DNA from: Peribacillus asahii
GTDB taxonomy: Bacteria; Bacillota; Bacilli; Bacillales; DSM-1321
Reading direction: 5' to 3'
Assembly (NCBI RefSeq): GCF_003570725.1
Contig: NZ_QWVS01000003.1
Coordinates: forward strand, 62,001-126,000
DNA length: 64,000 nt
Position numbers and translations under genes: made by a program. Under the pieces are notes generated by a model. The model worked only from the letters and a program-made list of their open reading frames with translations. It was not told the DNA's origin and searched no databases. Of this stretch, positions 25,913 to 34,719 are shown piece by piece. Every line of letters begins with the position of its first letter. Positions within the stretch are counted from its first letter, which is position 1.

Positions 25913-27661
25913 GTGAGAACTAAATTTACAGGGAGATTTCAAGGGTATTCATCCCGCGATTTTCAAAAAGATATCCTCTCAGGTATAACTGTTGGCGTTA
26001 TTGCTATTCCACTCGCTATGGCTTTTGCCATTGCTTCTGGAGTGAATCCAGAGTATGGAATTTATACAACTATTATTGCTGGGATTCTCATTTCTCTACT
26101 CGGTGGTTCCAAATATCAAATTGGTGGACCAACCGGAGCTTTTGTTCCTATTTTATTAGGCATTGTTCTTACCTATGGTTATGCAGACTTGCTATTAGCT
26201 GGATTATTAGCGGGGATCATGCTATGTCTCATGGGTATTCTTAAGCTCGGTACATTAATTAAATATATCCCGCTCCCCGTTACAATTGGTTTTACTGCAG
26301 GAATTGCAGTGATTATTTTCACTGGGCAAATCGCCAACTTTTTAGGACTAACAGGCATTGAAAAGCATGAGCGGTTTATTGCAAATATGAAAGAAATTAT
26401 CTTTCATGTAGATACTATAAATATTTATAGCGTTATAACAGCACTCATCTGTCTAGCTGTGATTCTAGGAACAGCCCATTTTCTCCCAAAAGTACCGAAC
26501 TCTTTAGCCGGATTAATTGTTTCAAGTATCGTTGCATCTATCTTCTTTGCTGAACAAGTTCCGACGATTGGAACCGTTTACGGAGGCATTCCTAATGCAC
26601 TTCCACAAGTTGAAATGCTCAATATAACATGGGAAAGAATTGAACGATTGCTTGGTCCCGCTTTTGTCATTGCTGCCTTAGGAGCTATTGAATCTCTACT
26701 GTCAGCTGTTGTCGCTGATGGCATGACAATGACAAACAGTAAGCATAATAGTAATCGTGAACTAATCGGGCAAGGAGTTGCCAATATTGTCACGCCCTTT
26801 TTCGGGGGTATTCCGGCTACCGGAGCCATTGCTCGAACAGCTACGAATATTAAAAGCGGTGCCGTCTCTCCGATGTCTGGTATCATTCATGGCATCTTTG
26901 TTTTATTCACTTTGTTATTGCTCGCTCCTTATGCTTCTGCGATTCCTTTGGCAAGCATGGCTCCTGTTTTAATGATTGTCGCTTGGAACATGAGTGAACG
27001 AAAGCATTTCGCTCACTTACTTAAACAGAAAACCGGAGATTCTCTTGTTCTGCTTTTAACTTTTCTATTAACTGTATTTACAAGCTTAACTGTAGCTGTT
27101 GAAGTAGGGCTTATTTTAGCCATCCTATTATTTGTCAAACAAATGAGCAAGCAGCTTGTAACAGAAAAAGTACTGCCTGATCATCGTAATAAACAAAATA
27201 AAGTGTTGCCTCATGTTGTAAATGATCAGCATGATTGTCCGCAAGTGAGCATTTATACGATTGAAGGACCTCTCTTTTTTGGAGCAGCGCAAACGTTTGA
27301 AAAAAACATACTGGATACACTGCAAAGGAAACCACGAGTGTTAATTTTACGGCTTAGTAAAGTACCGTTTATGGATACAACTGGAGAAGCTACTTTCCGA
27401 AACATAGTAAAAGAGATTCATAATTATGGAGGAACTGTACTAGTGTCAGGAGCTACATCACCGTTAAAAGAAACGTTACAAAAAAATAAATTACTAGAGG
27501 AAATTGGAGAAGAGCATTTCTTTAAACATACCGGAGAAGCTATTGACTATGCACTAACTCGATTAAACACGAACCAATGCATAGGCTGCCGTCATTTCGC
27601 ATTCCGAGAATGCAAACAGCTTTCTCAACCTTCATGTTTAAACAATAAAACATATAATTAA
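25913..27661 (+). CDS. SulP family anion permease with STAS domain and a C-terminal cysteine cluster
   Basis: 582 residues, GTG start after AAGGGG. SulP core (about 15-415) with IPLAMAFAIASGVNPEYGIY and QIGGPTGAFVPILL, then a STAS domain (about 440-545) containing the conserved FMDTTGEATF. The family moves sulfate, bicarbonate, molybdate or carboxylates. After the STAS domain comes a short tail with C556, C559, H561, C567 and C575 (CIGCRHFAFREC and a final QPSC). Such a metal-binding-like knuckle is not part of SulP or STAS folds. It is controlled by the preceding ArsR. The anion is unknown; bicarbonate and sulfate are the usual options. Confidence 0.88.
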   Translation: MRTKFTGRFQGYSSRDFQKDILSGITVGVIAIPLAMAFAIASGVNPEYGIYTTIIAGILISLLGGSKYQIGGPTGAFVPILLGIVLTYGYADLLLAGLLAGIMLCLMGILKLGTLIKYIPLPVTIGFTAGIAVIIFTGQIANFLGLTGIEKHERFIANMKEIIFHVDTINIYSVITALICLAVILGTAHFLPKVPNSLAGLIVSSIVASIFFAEQVPTIGTVYGGIPNALPQVEMLNITWERIERLLGPAFVIAALGAIESLLSAVVADGMTMTNSKHNSNRELIGQGVANIVTPFFGGIPATGAIARTATNIKSGAVSPMSGIIHGIFVLFTLLLLAPYASAIPLASMAPVLMIVAWNMSERKHFAHLLKQKTGDSLVLLLTFLLTVFTSLTVAVEVGLILAILLFVKQMSKQLVTEKVLPDHRNKQNKVLPHVVNDQHDCPQVSIYTIEGPLFFGAAQTFEKNILDTLQRKPRVLILRLSKVPFMDTTGEATFRNIVKEIHNYGGTVLVSGATSPLKETLQKNKLLEEIGEEHFFKHTGEAIDYALTRLNTNQCIGCRHFAFRECKQLSQPSCLNNKTYN

Positions 27662-27691
27662 AGAGAAGGTGAATTCGCTCACCTTCTCTTT
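27660..27691 (+). terminator. Terminator of sulP, overlapping its stop codon
   Basis: 12-bp stem AAGAGAAGGTGA (27661-27672) with 27679-27690; the stem begins in the TAA stop. Confidence 0.85.
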
Positions 27692-27759
27692 CTACATGTA
27701 ACAAAGTCTAAAAATGGAAGAATCTAACTAAATGCTTTCAGTGAAATTAGTAAAAGTAA

Positions 27760-29106
27760 TTAGAAGAATTCATGATACAGAGCGTGAACCGCTTTGTCCT
27801 CTGACTCCCCTTTAACCGCAAACATCATGCTTACTTCTGATGAACCTTGGTTAATCATTTCAATATTAACCTTTGCATCAGCAAGTGCTTTAGCCGCTCT
27901 TGCTGTTGTCCCTACATTATGACGCATACCTTCCCCAACAACCATAATAAGGGCAAGATTATGTTCAACAATCACTTCGTCTGCATGAAGTTCTTCTGTT
28001 AAGCGCTGTACAATTTTCTCTTCCGTTTCTGCATTCATTTGATCTTGGCGCAAGATTAGTGTTACATCATCAATCCCAGATGGAGTATGTTCATACGCTA
28101 CACCGTACTCTTCCAAAATAGACAGCATTTTACGACCAAAACCAACTTCACGGTTCATTAAATATTTGCTGATATAAATGCTGCAAAATCCTTTGTCACT
28201 CGCAATTCCAATAACAGGCCCATTTGTATTGTTTCGTTTATTCACAATAAGTGTTCCTGGTGCTGTAGGATTATTCGTATTGCGAATGTTTACCGGAATG
28301 CCTGCACGAAATGCTGGAATTAATGCTTCATCATGTAAAACAGTAAAACCTGCATAAGACAACTCACGCATTTCGCGATATGTAATCTCGCGAATTTCCT
28401 TAGGATTAGACACTACATTTGGATTCACGGAATAAACCGCATCAACATCTGTAAAATTCTCATAGAAATCTGCTTTAACAGCTGCAGCTAAGATTGAACC
28501 GGTAATATCTGAACCACTGCGTGAGAACGTTAATACATCTCCATCCTCTGTGTATCCAAAAAATCCAGGGAACACAACAATTCCTTTTCTATCACGCAAA
28601 GCACTCAATCTTTCATAAGATTCAGGTAATACACTTGTATACCCCTCTTCATCCGTTACAATTAACCCAGCCTGCTTTGGACATACATATTCCGCTTCTA
28701 CACCTTGGCTTTGGAAAAACGCGGCTACAAGCTTCGCATTATTATCTTCACCGCTTGCTTTCAGCGCATCAATATAACGCTTCTCATCGCTTTGATCTGC
28801 GTGTACTAGAGCTAAAAGATCTTCACGAATTGTCGTGATAATATCTGCAGGAATACTTAATTCCTCAGCAATACTTGCATAACGTGCGATGACTTCTTCA
28901 ATCAACTCTTCATTTTTTTCATTACGTAATTGACGCTCTGCAGTAGCGATTAATAAATCAGTTACTTTTATATCATCAGAATTTCTTTTACCAGGAGCTG
29001 AAACAACAACAATTTTCCGTTCAGAATCAGAGATTACTATATTAAACACTTTTTTTAATTGCTCACCAGAAGCTAATGAACTACCACCAAATTTAATAAC
29101 TTTCAT
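27760..29106 (-). CDS. Aspartate kinase, aspartokinase III type (YclM/ThrD-like)
   Basis: 448 residues (ATG 29106; a GTG one codon upstream is equally possible after AGGGGA). The amino-acid-kinase domain begins VIKFGGSSLASGEQLKK and continues to FSRSGSDITGSILAAAVKAD and NFTDVDAVYSVNP. Two ACT domains follow (about 300-448), the second with NVGTTARAAKALADAKVNIEMINQGSSEVSM, which bind regulatory lysine or threonine. It phosphorylates aspartate, the entry to lysine, threonine and methionine. Length and the single-chain form match B. subtilis ThrD rather than alpha/beta-split LysC. No lysine riboswitch is seen upstream. Confidence 0.92.
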   Translation of the reverse strand: MKVIKFGGSSLASGEQLKKVFNIVISDSERKIVVVSAPGKRNSDDIKVTDLLIATAERQLRNEKNEELIEEVIARYASIAEELSIPADIITTIREDLLALVHADQSDEKRYIDALKASGEDNNAKLVAAFFQSQGVEAEYVCPKQAGLIVTDEEGYTSVLPESYERLSALRDRKGIVVFPGFFGYTEDGDVLTFSRSGSDITGSILAAAVKADFYENFTDVDAVYSVNPNVVSNPKEIREITYREMRELSYAGFTVLHDEALIPAFRAGIPVNIRNTNNPTAPGTLIVNKRNNTNGPVIGIASDKGFCSIYISKYLMNREVGFGRKMLSILEEYGVAYEHTPSGIDDVTLILRQDQMNAETEEKIVQRLTEELHADEVIVEHNLALIMVVGEGMRHNVGTTARAAKALADAKVNIEMINQGSSEVSMMFAVKGESEDKAVHALYHEFF

Positions 29107-29362
29107 CACGACATCCCCTATTGTTAGAAATATTCAGTAAAAATTCTTCTATTATTATCACTTGTTTTCCGCAAACAATCAAGTATAAATTCTATTTATG
29201 GTGTACATTTGTATTTTTAGAGTGGACTTATGATAAAAAACTAAAAATATATAACCTTAATTTAAATTTCAAATATAAATTACTCGTAAATTCTCTAAAA
29301 TTGAAATGAGTCAGCCAAGAAATCCATTTCGATTTTTAACTCATACATCTGAGGTCAAATCG
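29107..29362. other. Intergenic region between aspartokinase and queF
   Basis: Very AT-rich. I checked the leader of the kinase gene for a lysine (L-box) riboswitch or T-box and found neither; no clear promoter pair and no supported small frame. Confidence 0.4.
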
Positions 29363-29393
29363 AAAAAGACAACTGCCTAAGCAATTGTCTTTT
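29363..29393 (-). terminator. Terminator of queF
   Basis: AAAAGACAACTGC with GCAATTGTCTTTT, one mismatch. Confidence 0.75.
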
Positions 29394-29407
29394 CATTCTA
29401 TAGCGTT

Positions 29408-29905
29408 TTAGCGATTATCCACTTTCTCTGGATATAAATCGTGATTCATTAAACGATGCTCCGCCATCTTTTCATATTTTGTACCAGGCTTTCCATAGTT
29501 CGTATATGGATCAATCGAAATCCCGCCGCGCGGCGTGAATTTCCCCCATACTTCAATATAACGCGGATCCATTAATTCAATTAAATCATTCATAATAATA
29601 TTCATGCAATCTTCATGGAAATCTCCATGATTACGAAAACTGAATAAATACAGCTTTAACGATTTACTTTCTACCATTTTCACATCTGGAATATAGCTAA
29701 TGTAAATGGTTGCGAAGTCTGGTTGTCCCGTCATTGGACATAAGCTCGTAAATTCTGGACAGTTAAATTTAACGAAATAATCTCGATTTGCATGCTTATT
29801 ATCAAATGTCTCCAACACATCTGGAGTATATTCAAATAAATATTTTGTCCCTTGATTTCCAAGTAACGTAATATCCTTTAACTCACTTTCTGATCTTCCA
29901 GCCAT
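29408..29905 (-). CDS. queF: NADPH-dependent 7-cyano-7-deazaguanine (preQ0) reductase
   Basis: 165 residues, the same length as B. subtilis QueF, from ATG 29905 (GAGGAGG upstream; the ATG at 29926 is ahead of that ribosome binding site). T-fold protein with the QueF motif [20 protein letters not shown], the catalytic cysteine in CPMTGQPD and the aspartate that follows. It reduces the nitrile of preQ0 to the amine preQ1 in queuosine synthesis. Its leader carries a preQ1-I riboswitch, so product-feedback control is direct. queCDE are not in the window. Confidence 0.95.
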   Translation of the reverse strand: MAGRSESELKDITLLGNQGTKYLFEYTPDVLETFDNKHANRDYFVKFNCPEFTSLCPMTGQPDFATIYISYIPDVKMVESKSLKLYLFSFRNHGDFHEDCMNIIMNDLIELMDPRYIEVWGKFTPRGGISIDPYTNYGKPGTKYEKMAEHRLMNHDLYPEKVDNR

Positions 29906-29965
29906 TTCAAAATCCTCCTCAGTCATTTATGTTCTCACAACGATGCTCATAAAGGCTATAAACCA

Positions 29966-30000
29966 GTCTGTGTTAAACGATATTATCGTTTAACACAGAC
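29966..30000. repeat. 35-bp palindrome in the queF leader
   Basis: 17-bp perfect arms (29966-29982 and 29984-30000; arm GTCTGTGTTAAACGATA) around a single T. There is no T tract on either side, so it is not an intrinsic terminator. It lies between the riboswitch terminator and the queF ribosome binding site. Confidence 0.8.
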
Positions 30001-30007
30001 GTATACA

Positions 30008-30036
30008 AAAAACCATATCTCCTCACAGATATGGTT
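30008..30036 (-). terminator. Riboswitch-controlled terminator of queF
   Basis: AACCATATCT (30011-30020) with AGATATGGTT (30027-30036), six T on the - strand, 20 bases after the preQ1 aptamer. Confidence 0.88.
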
Positions 30037-30055
30037 GATTAGTGTCCCAGTCAAG

Positions 30056-30095
30056 CCATAGTTTTTTATAGAGGGTTGTTGCTATGAACCTCTTC
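30056..30095 (-). promoter_or_regulatory. preQ1-I riboswitch
   Basis: On the - strand the element reads AGAGGTTCATAGC, then AACAACCCTCTATAAAAAAC and TATGG. This is the class I preQ1 aptamer: a P1 stem AGAGG/CCTCT, the C-rich loop, and the A-rich tail that packs in the minor groove. It stands ahead of a terminator hairpin and the queF gene, the usual transcriptional OFF switch. Confidence 0.9.
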
Positions 30096-30136
30096 CGCTA
30101 TAACGGAATGTGTGTATGGAAATGTAATCCCTATTA

Positions 30137-30165
30137 AGAATAGGGAATTTAAACACATATGTCAA
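30137..30165 (-). promoter_or_regulatory. Promoter of the queF riboswitch transcript
   Basis: Leftward TTGACA (30165-30160), 17-base spacer, TATTCT (30142-30137). Confidence 0.75.
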
Positions 30166-30264
30166 TAAAACCTTTCATACCTTACGAATTCTTATTGCTA
30201 CAATACTCTTTTGAGCGTAAAATTAACAACATTCCAACCTTATCACGAAAGAAGCGATTACATT

Positions 30265-31101
30265 ATGTGGATTTTTGCAGCACTTGTCACGAGTTTATGT
30301 TTTGGAATTAATAATAGTATTTTTAAGTGGAGTAATGGAAAAGGCCTTTCAAAGATTCATATCCAATTTTTCTTCTACTTAGTTGCATTCATATGTACAT
30401 TTGGTTATAGTGTCTTTATTGGTAATCAAAATTTCCATATACTAACTATTTTAATTGGTGCTCTAATTGGTATTCTAAATACGAACGGGAATATTCAGTT
30501 ATCACGTGCTTTCGAAAAAGGCCCCGCCAGTTTAACAGCACCATTAGTGGCAGCGAATGCTATTTTTCCAATCCTTTGTTCCGCTCTTATCTTTCATGAG
30601 CACATTTCATCTATTCAATGGATTGGTATATTTTGTATGATGGTAGCTGTCGTCGTGATTCAGTATACCCCTAATGCAAAGGGACAACATAGCTATTTCA
30701 TCTGGATTATGCACGTATGCTTTGCTATTTTTTCATTTGGAACACTCGGAGTTCTAATGCAAACGTCCGCACACTTACAATTTCAATCATTGGACGTGCT
30801 CACTGCCATGTATGGAGGCGGCAGCATTTATTTATTAATTATACTCATTCTCAAACGTGAGAAAATACAAGCTCCTGAGATTCAAATTGGAACAGTGGTT
30901 GGTCTATTAAGCATTATGGGATACGGCTGTTACTTCTATGCATTAAGTACAGGTATCTCGAGTATTATATTTCCGATTGTTAGTCTAAATTGTTTATTTG
31001 TCGTTTTTGCTGGCTGCTATTTATTTCAAGAAAAACTGAGAATCTATCAAATAAGTGGTATTTTGATTGCAATCATTGGGATTATTTTAACAAAAATTTA
31101 A
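30265..31101 (+). CDS. DMT-superfamily permease (EamA-like, ten helices)
   Basis: About 278 residues from ATG 30265; the TTG at 30211 has no ribosome binding site, and the one before 30265 is poor, so the start is approximate. Ten hydrophobic helices in two five-helix repeats. The motif NTNGNIQLSRAFEKGPASLTAPL in the third and fourth helices is the EamA signature (small residues and a charged loop). Such proteins move amino acids, purines or nucleotide sugars. Divergent from queF, so queuosine precursor transport is possible but not supported by any feature here. Confidence 0.72.
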   Translation: MWIFAALVTSLCFGINNSIFKWSNGKGLSKIHIQFFFYLVAFICTFGYSVFIGNQNFHILTILIGALIGILNTNGNIQLSRAFEKGPASLTAPLVAANAIFPILCSALIFHEHISSIQWIGIFCMMVAVVVIQYTPNAKGQHSYFIWIMHVCFAIFSFGTLGVLMQTSAHLQFQSLDVLTAMYGGGSIYLLIILILKREKIQAPEIQIGTVVGLLSIMGYGCYFYALSTGISSIIFPIVSLNCLFVVFAGCYLFQEKLRIYQISGILIAIIGIILTKI

Positions 31102-31110
31102 GGAAGGCAT

Positions 31111-31146
31111 AATTCGAAAGCAAATAAGCAGCAGTTGCTTTCGAAT
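31111..31146 (+). terminator. Stem-loop after the DMT permease
   Basis: 13-bp perfect arms AATTCGAAAGCAA (31111-31123) with 31134-31146, but no T tract. Confidence 0.55.
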
Positions 31147-31201
31147 TCCCCCTTAAAAACTAGTGCATTTTACTTTTTTACATTTTTTACAAATTAACCT
31201 A

Positions 31202-31230
31202 TTGACAAATTGTCGCAAATATCAGATAAT
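31202..31230 (+). promoter_or_regulatory. Promoter of the small gene at 31337
   Basis: TTGACA (31202-31207), 17-base spacer, GATAAT (31225-31230). Confidence 0.75.
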
Positions 31231-31336
31231 TAAAAAAAATAATCAATCCCCTATATTAAAACCACTCAAAAAGTGCAAGAAAAGAATGAGTATACCTCTC
31301 TTACATCCAATACTAATTCAAGAAAGGAAGATGACA

Positions 31337-31471
31337 ATGATTAAAGTTACAGTTACAGTTGATTTCAAAGGGAGAACTTATCAAACAAATGTATTAGCAA
31401 CGAGAGATACAGCTCCGGAAGAAATCCATCAATTAGCTCTTTCTCAAGTAAAAAAACAATGGGAAAATTAA
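31337..31471 (+). CDS. Small conserved-type 44-residue protein
   Basis: MIKVTVTVDFKGRTYQTNVL at the N-terminus, then a charged helix ending in KQW-EN. Start chosen at the second ATG, eight bases after AAAGGA; upstream codons precede the promoter. It looks like a one-sheet, one-helix domain. The pattern (V-x-V-x-Y/F-x-G-x-x-Y-x-T-N-V, EE-I-x-x-L-A-x-x-Q-V-x-K-Q-W) recalls the BA3454-type small stress proteins of Bacillus, a recollection I cannot test here. It has its own consensus promoter and terminator. Confidence 0.7.
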   Translation: MIKVTVTVDFKGRTYQTNVLATRDTAPEEIHQLALSQVKKQWEN

Positions 31472-31503
31472 GAAGCAGGCAGCCCACAGCCTGCTTCTTT
31501 TTT
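31471..31503 (+). terminator. Terminator of the 44-residue gene
   Basis: AGAAGCAGGC (31471-31480) with GCCTGCTTCT (31489-31498), T tract; the stem starts at the stop codon. Confidence 0.9.
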
Positions 31504-31575
31504 ATGGATATATATCTTCTCTATAACACTAACATTGCACTAACTTCCCAATTCCTTAACAATTTCCAGTCCTAA

Positions 31576-31674
31576 TCCGGCCCATCTAAAAATTCAGCCT
31601 ATTTTATACAGCGACTTCAAACTATTGGCCGTATGATCCGTCAACATGGCTTGCTGCCGCATGAAAAAGGCTGA
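31576..31674 (+). pseudogene. Possible gene relic (C-terminal fragment)
   Basis: A 32-codon frame reads ...NSAYFIQRLQTIGRMIRQHG then LLPHEKG and stops at TGA 31672. It has no start codon with a ribosome binding site, is richer in G+C than its flanks, and has protein-like composition. It could be the end of a lost gene. I do not recognise the family. Confidence 0.3.
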
Positions 31675-31779
31675 GGGGGCATAGATAGGCATAAGAGAAT
31701 TCGCCCTTAAGCAATTGCTACTCACGACAGCCCTCTAGGACATAAGAAAAAGACTCAGAATAAAATTATGAGCCAGAAA

Positions 31780-31812
31780 TAAAAAGAAGAGTATCAAATT
31801 TGATACTCTTCT
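31780..31812 (-). terminator. Terminator of qoxABCD
   Basis: Perfect 28-bp palindrome (arm AGAAGAGTATCAAA, 31785-31798 with 31799-31812), five T on the - strand. Confidence 0.85.
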
Positions 31813-31823
31813 CTTATATATTA

Positions 31824-32105
31824 TTACATATCCCAAATGAACAGTAATAGTGTACCTAATATCGTTACTATAGCAAAGAATACCATATAGATAACGTTAG
31901 TGTAAATTGTAACCTTATCTTCAGATTCTCCAGCATGCATAAACATTACTAATTGAACGCCAGCTTGCATGAAAGCAGTTATTAGCAGAATAGCCATTGC
32001 TGCTGTATAAGAAAGGTCATAAACAACAACAGCCATCGCAACTACTGTAAGGACCAATGAGAAGATAAATCCCATTACATGGTGCTTAGGAAATAACTGT
32101 GCCAT
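31824..32105 (-). CDS. qoxD: Cytochrome aa3 quinol oxidase subunit IV
   Basis: 93 residues with three transmembrane helices, typical of QoxD/CyoD, which stabilises the oxidase. The sequence HHVMGFIFSLVLTVVAMAV and FMQAGVQLVMFMHA match the family. One base after qoxC, last gene of the operon. Confidence 0.92.
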   Translation of the reverse strand: MAQLFPKHHVMGFIFSLVLTVVAMAVVVYDLSYTAAMAILLITAFMQAGVQLVMFMHAGESEDKVTIYTNVIYMVFFAIVTILGTLLLFIWDM

Positions 32106-32106
32106 A

Positions 32107-32700
32107 TTACATCATTCCTTTCAAGTAGACGAAGCTGAAAATGAAGATCCAAACTACGTCTAAGAAGTGCCAGTACAATGAAAAGATGAACGCTTTATTA
32201 GCTGTGTGTGGAGTTAATCCATATTTAGACACTTGGATAATGATGAATAATCCCCAGAAGAAACCAAGCGATACGTGAGCACCATGTGTTCCTAATGTTG
32301 AAAATAAGATGGATAAGTACCCACTTGTTTGGATTGTCGCTCCTTCATGAACGAATGTGAAAAACTCTTTAATTTCTACTCCTAAGAATACAAGTCCAAG
32401 AGCTAATGTGAGACCAAGGAATGTTAACATTGCCTTTTTATTTCCAAGTCGCATAGCATTAACTGCTAATCCAATGGTAAAACTACTTGTTAATAGAGCG
32501 AATGTGTTAATTAATACTGGTGTAATCTCGAAAATCTCCGTACCAGGACCGTTACCTGTACGGCCCTGATAAGCAAAGTAAGTCGCGAAAAGTGTTGCAA
32601 AAAGCGCAATTTCGGCAGCTAAGAAAATCCAAAAGCCTAAAATCTTCAAACGATTTTCTTCTGTACTATATTCAAGTGGAAGCGAGTTATCTATTTTCAT
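32107..32700 (-). CDS. qoxC: Cytochrome aa3 quinol oxidase subunit III
   Basis: 197 residues, five helices as in QoxC/CyoC, with the subunit III hallmarks GFWIFLAAEIALFATLFATY, HGAHVSLGFFWG and YWHFLDVVWIFIF. It starts within the stop of qoxB (ATGA overlap), so translation is coupled. Confidence 0.94.
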   Translation of the reverse strand: MKIDNSLPLEYSTEENRLKILGFWIFLAAEIALFATLFATYFAYQGRTGNGPGTEIFEITPVLINTFALLTSSFTIGLAVNAMRLGNKKAMLTFLGLTLALGLVFLGVEIKEFFTFVHEGATIQTSGYLSILFSTLGTHGAHVSLGFFWGLFIIIQVSKYGLTPHTANKAFIFSLYWHFLDVVWIFIFSFVYLKGMM

Positions 32701-34652
32701 TTGTTAGCACCTCGCAATCTTTCTTCTGTTTCTTCAATTTCTTTCACATGAATATGATATCCGTGATCATGGTTAGCCTCAAATGAACGGTAAGCCATAC
32801 AAGCAAAGACTCCGATTAGGGAAGCAATTGCTAAAGGAATCATATCAAATATTAAAGAGAACGCACCAATAAAGAAGATGACACACATGATAAACGGTAC
32901 ACCGCTGTTATTTGGCATATGAATCTCTTCCACTTTATCTGGGAATAAGTTATGACCCTTTGTCTTAGCATCCCAGAATGCTTGTGACGATTTAACATGT
33001 GGTAGTGTTGCAAAGTTATATACAGGTACTGGACTAGGAATTGACCATTCAAGAGAACGTGCATTCCATGGATCTGAACCAATATTTCTTGGCATATAAC
33101 GAGTACTCCAATAGATGTTGTATGCAAGTACGATGAAACCAAGAGCTAATCCAATTGCTCCAATAGAGGCAATCAAGTTTAATGGACCGAAACCAGTTTC
33201 TTCAGAGTATGTGTACATACGGCGTGCTTGACCATCTAACCCTGTAATAAACATCGGGAAGAATGTTACATTAAAGAAGATGGCTACCAACCAGAATGAA
33301 ACTTTCCCGATTTTTTCGTTCAGCATAAAACCAAACATTTTTGGCCACCAGTAAATTAAACCAGCAATAAACGCATATACTACACCAGGAATAATTGTGT
33401 AATGGAAGTGAGCAACTAAGAACATCGTATTATGATATTGGAAGTCGGCACTTGCCATCGCAAGCATAACCCCTGTAACCCCACCGATTAAGAAGGTTGG
33501 AATAAATGCTAAAGACCAAAGCATTGGCGTTGTAAACTCAATTTTACCTTTTCGAAGTGTTGCCAACCAGTTAAAGATTTTAATCCCTGTTGGAACGGCA
33601 ATTGCCATTGTTGCAATAGAGAAAATACTATTTGCTAATACTCCTTGCCCCATTGTATAGAAATGGTGAGCCCATACAACTAGAGAAAGAATAGTGATAG
33701 CGACCATTGAAGCAACCATTGATTTATAACCATATAGGTTACGGCGTGCAAATGTTGAGATAATTTCACTATAGATACCAAATGCAGGCAGGATTAAGAT
33801 ATATACTTCAGGATGTCCCCAAACCCAGAACAAGTTTGCCCACATCATATCCATACCGCCATTACCAATTGTAAAGAATTGAGTACCGAACATACGGTCC
33901 ATTGCCCCAAATGCAAGTGCTACTGCAAATAAAGGGAACACCGCTATGATTAGTACGTTAGTAACTAACATAGCCCATGTGAACATTGGCAGTTGCATTA
34001 ATTTCAAGCCAGGAGCTCTCATTCTAAAAATGGTAGTCAAAAAGTTAATACCTGTCATTAATGTACCGAGACCTGAAAGCTGAAGCGACATCATATAATA
34101 ATTCGTACCCACTGATGGACTAAACTCTTCACTAGCTAGCGGGAAGTAAGATGTCCAACCAGCATCAGGCGCACCACCTACTACGAAAGCGATGTTGAAT
34201 AACATAGCACCCATGAAGAACAACCAAAAGCTGATTGCATTCAAACGCGGGAACGCAACGTCACGTGCACCAATTTGTAGCGGCGTAACGATATTCATTA
34301 AACCAAATAAGAACGGCATCGCCATAAACATGATCATGATAACACCATGTGCTGAGAATACCTCATTGTAATGCTGAGAATCTAAGATTGTATTATCAGG
34401 AATGGCAAGTTGAGCACGTAACATAACGGCATCAACAAGACCACGTAAAAGCATAATCAAAGCAGCTAGGATATACATAATCCCGATACGCTTATGATCG
34501 ACGGTTGTAATCCACTCACGCCATAAGTAACCCCATTTTTTAAAATAGGTTAAGCCGACAACAATAGCGAGACTAGTAAGAGCAATCCCTACCATCGACG
34601 CATAGATGGCGAAACTTGGATGCGGCACGGCAAATCTTTCAAAGAATTCCAT
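32697..34652 (-). CDS. qoxB: Cytochrome aa3 quinol oxidase subunit I
   Basis: 651 residues, fifteen helices. Carries the haem-copper core: haem a ligand histidine in FSAHGVIMIMF, the CuB and cross-linked His-Tyr loop WGHPEVYILILPAFG, the CuB pair VVWAHHFYTMG, and the haem ligands in VAHFHYTIIPG. It reduces oxygen to water with electrons from menaquinol and pumps protons. Follows qoxA by 67 bases. Confidence 0.96.
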   Translation of the reverse strand: MEFFERFAVPHPSFAIYASMVGIALTSLAIVVGLTYFKKWGYLWREWITTVDHKRIGIMYILAALIMLLRGLVDAVMLRAQLAIPDNTILDSQHYNEVFSAHGVIMIMFMAMPFLFGLMNIVTPLQIGARDVAFPRLNAISFWLFFMGAMLFNIAFVVGGAPDAGWTSYFPLASEEFSPSVGTNYYMMSLQLSGLGTLMTGINFLTTIFRMRAPGLKLMQLPMFTWAMLVTNVLIIAVFPLFAVALAFGAMDRMFGTQFFTIGNGGMDMMWANLFWVWGHPEVYILILPAFGIYSEIISTFARRNLYGYKSMVASMVAITILSLVVWAHHFYTMGQGVLANSIFSIATMAIAVPTGIKIFNWLATLRKGKIEFTTPMLWSLAFIPTFLIGGVTGVMLAMASADFQYHNTMFLVAHFHYTIIPGVVYAFIAGLIYWWPKMFGFMLNEKIGKVSFWLVAIFFNVTFFPMFITGLDGQARRMYTYSEETGFGPLNLIASIGAIGLALGFIVLAYNIYWSTRYMPRNIGSDPWNARSLEWSIPSPVPVYNFATLPHVKSSQAFWDAKTKGHNLFPDKVEEIHMPNNSGVPFIMCVIFFIGAFSLIFDMIPLAIASLIGVFACMAYRSFEANHDHGYHIHVKEIEETEERLRGANK

Positions 34653-34719
34653 ACTTCGTGACTCCTTTCGTCATGTTTAAAATTGGAAATTCATATGTTT
34701 CATTTATTAAAGTTGACTA

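Noticed and set aside
29107-29407. Possible lysine riboswitch or T-box in front of aspartokinase
   Set aside because: None of the conserved elements (L-box core, T-box specifier and GGTGG sequence) is present and no antiterminator pair is visible.
31697-31708. GAATTCGCCCTT, identical to the flank of a common TA-cloning vector site
   Set aside because: Only 12 bases match, no other vector sequence adjoins it, and ATTCGCCCTTA also occurs at 6509-6519 inside a native hairpin. Coincidence is more likely than contamination.
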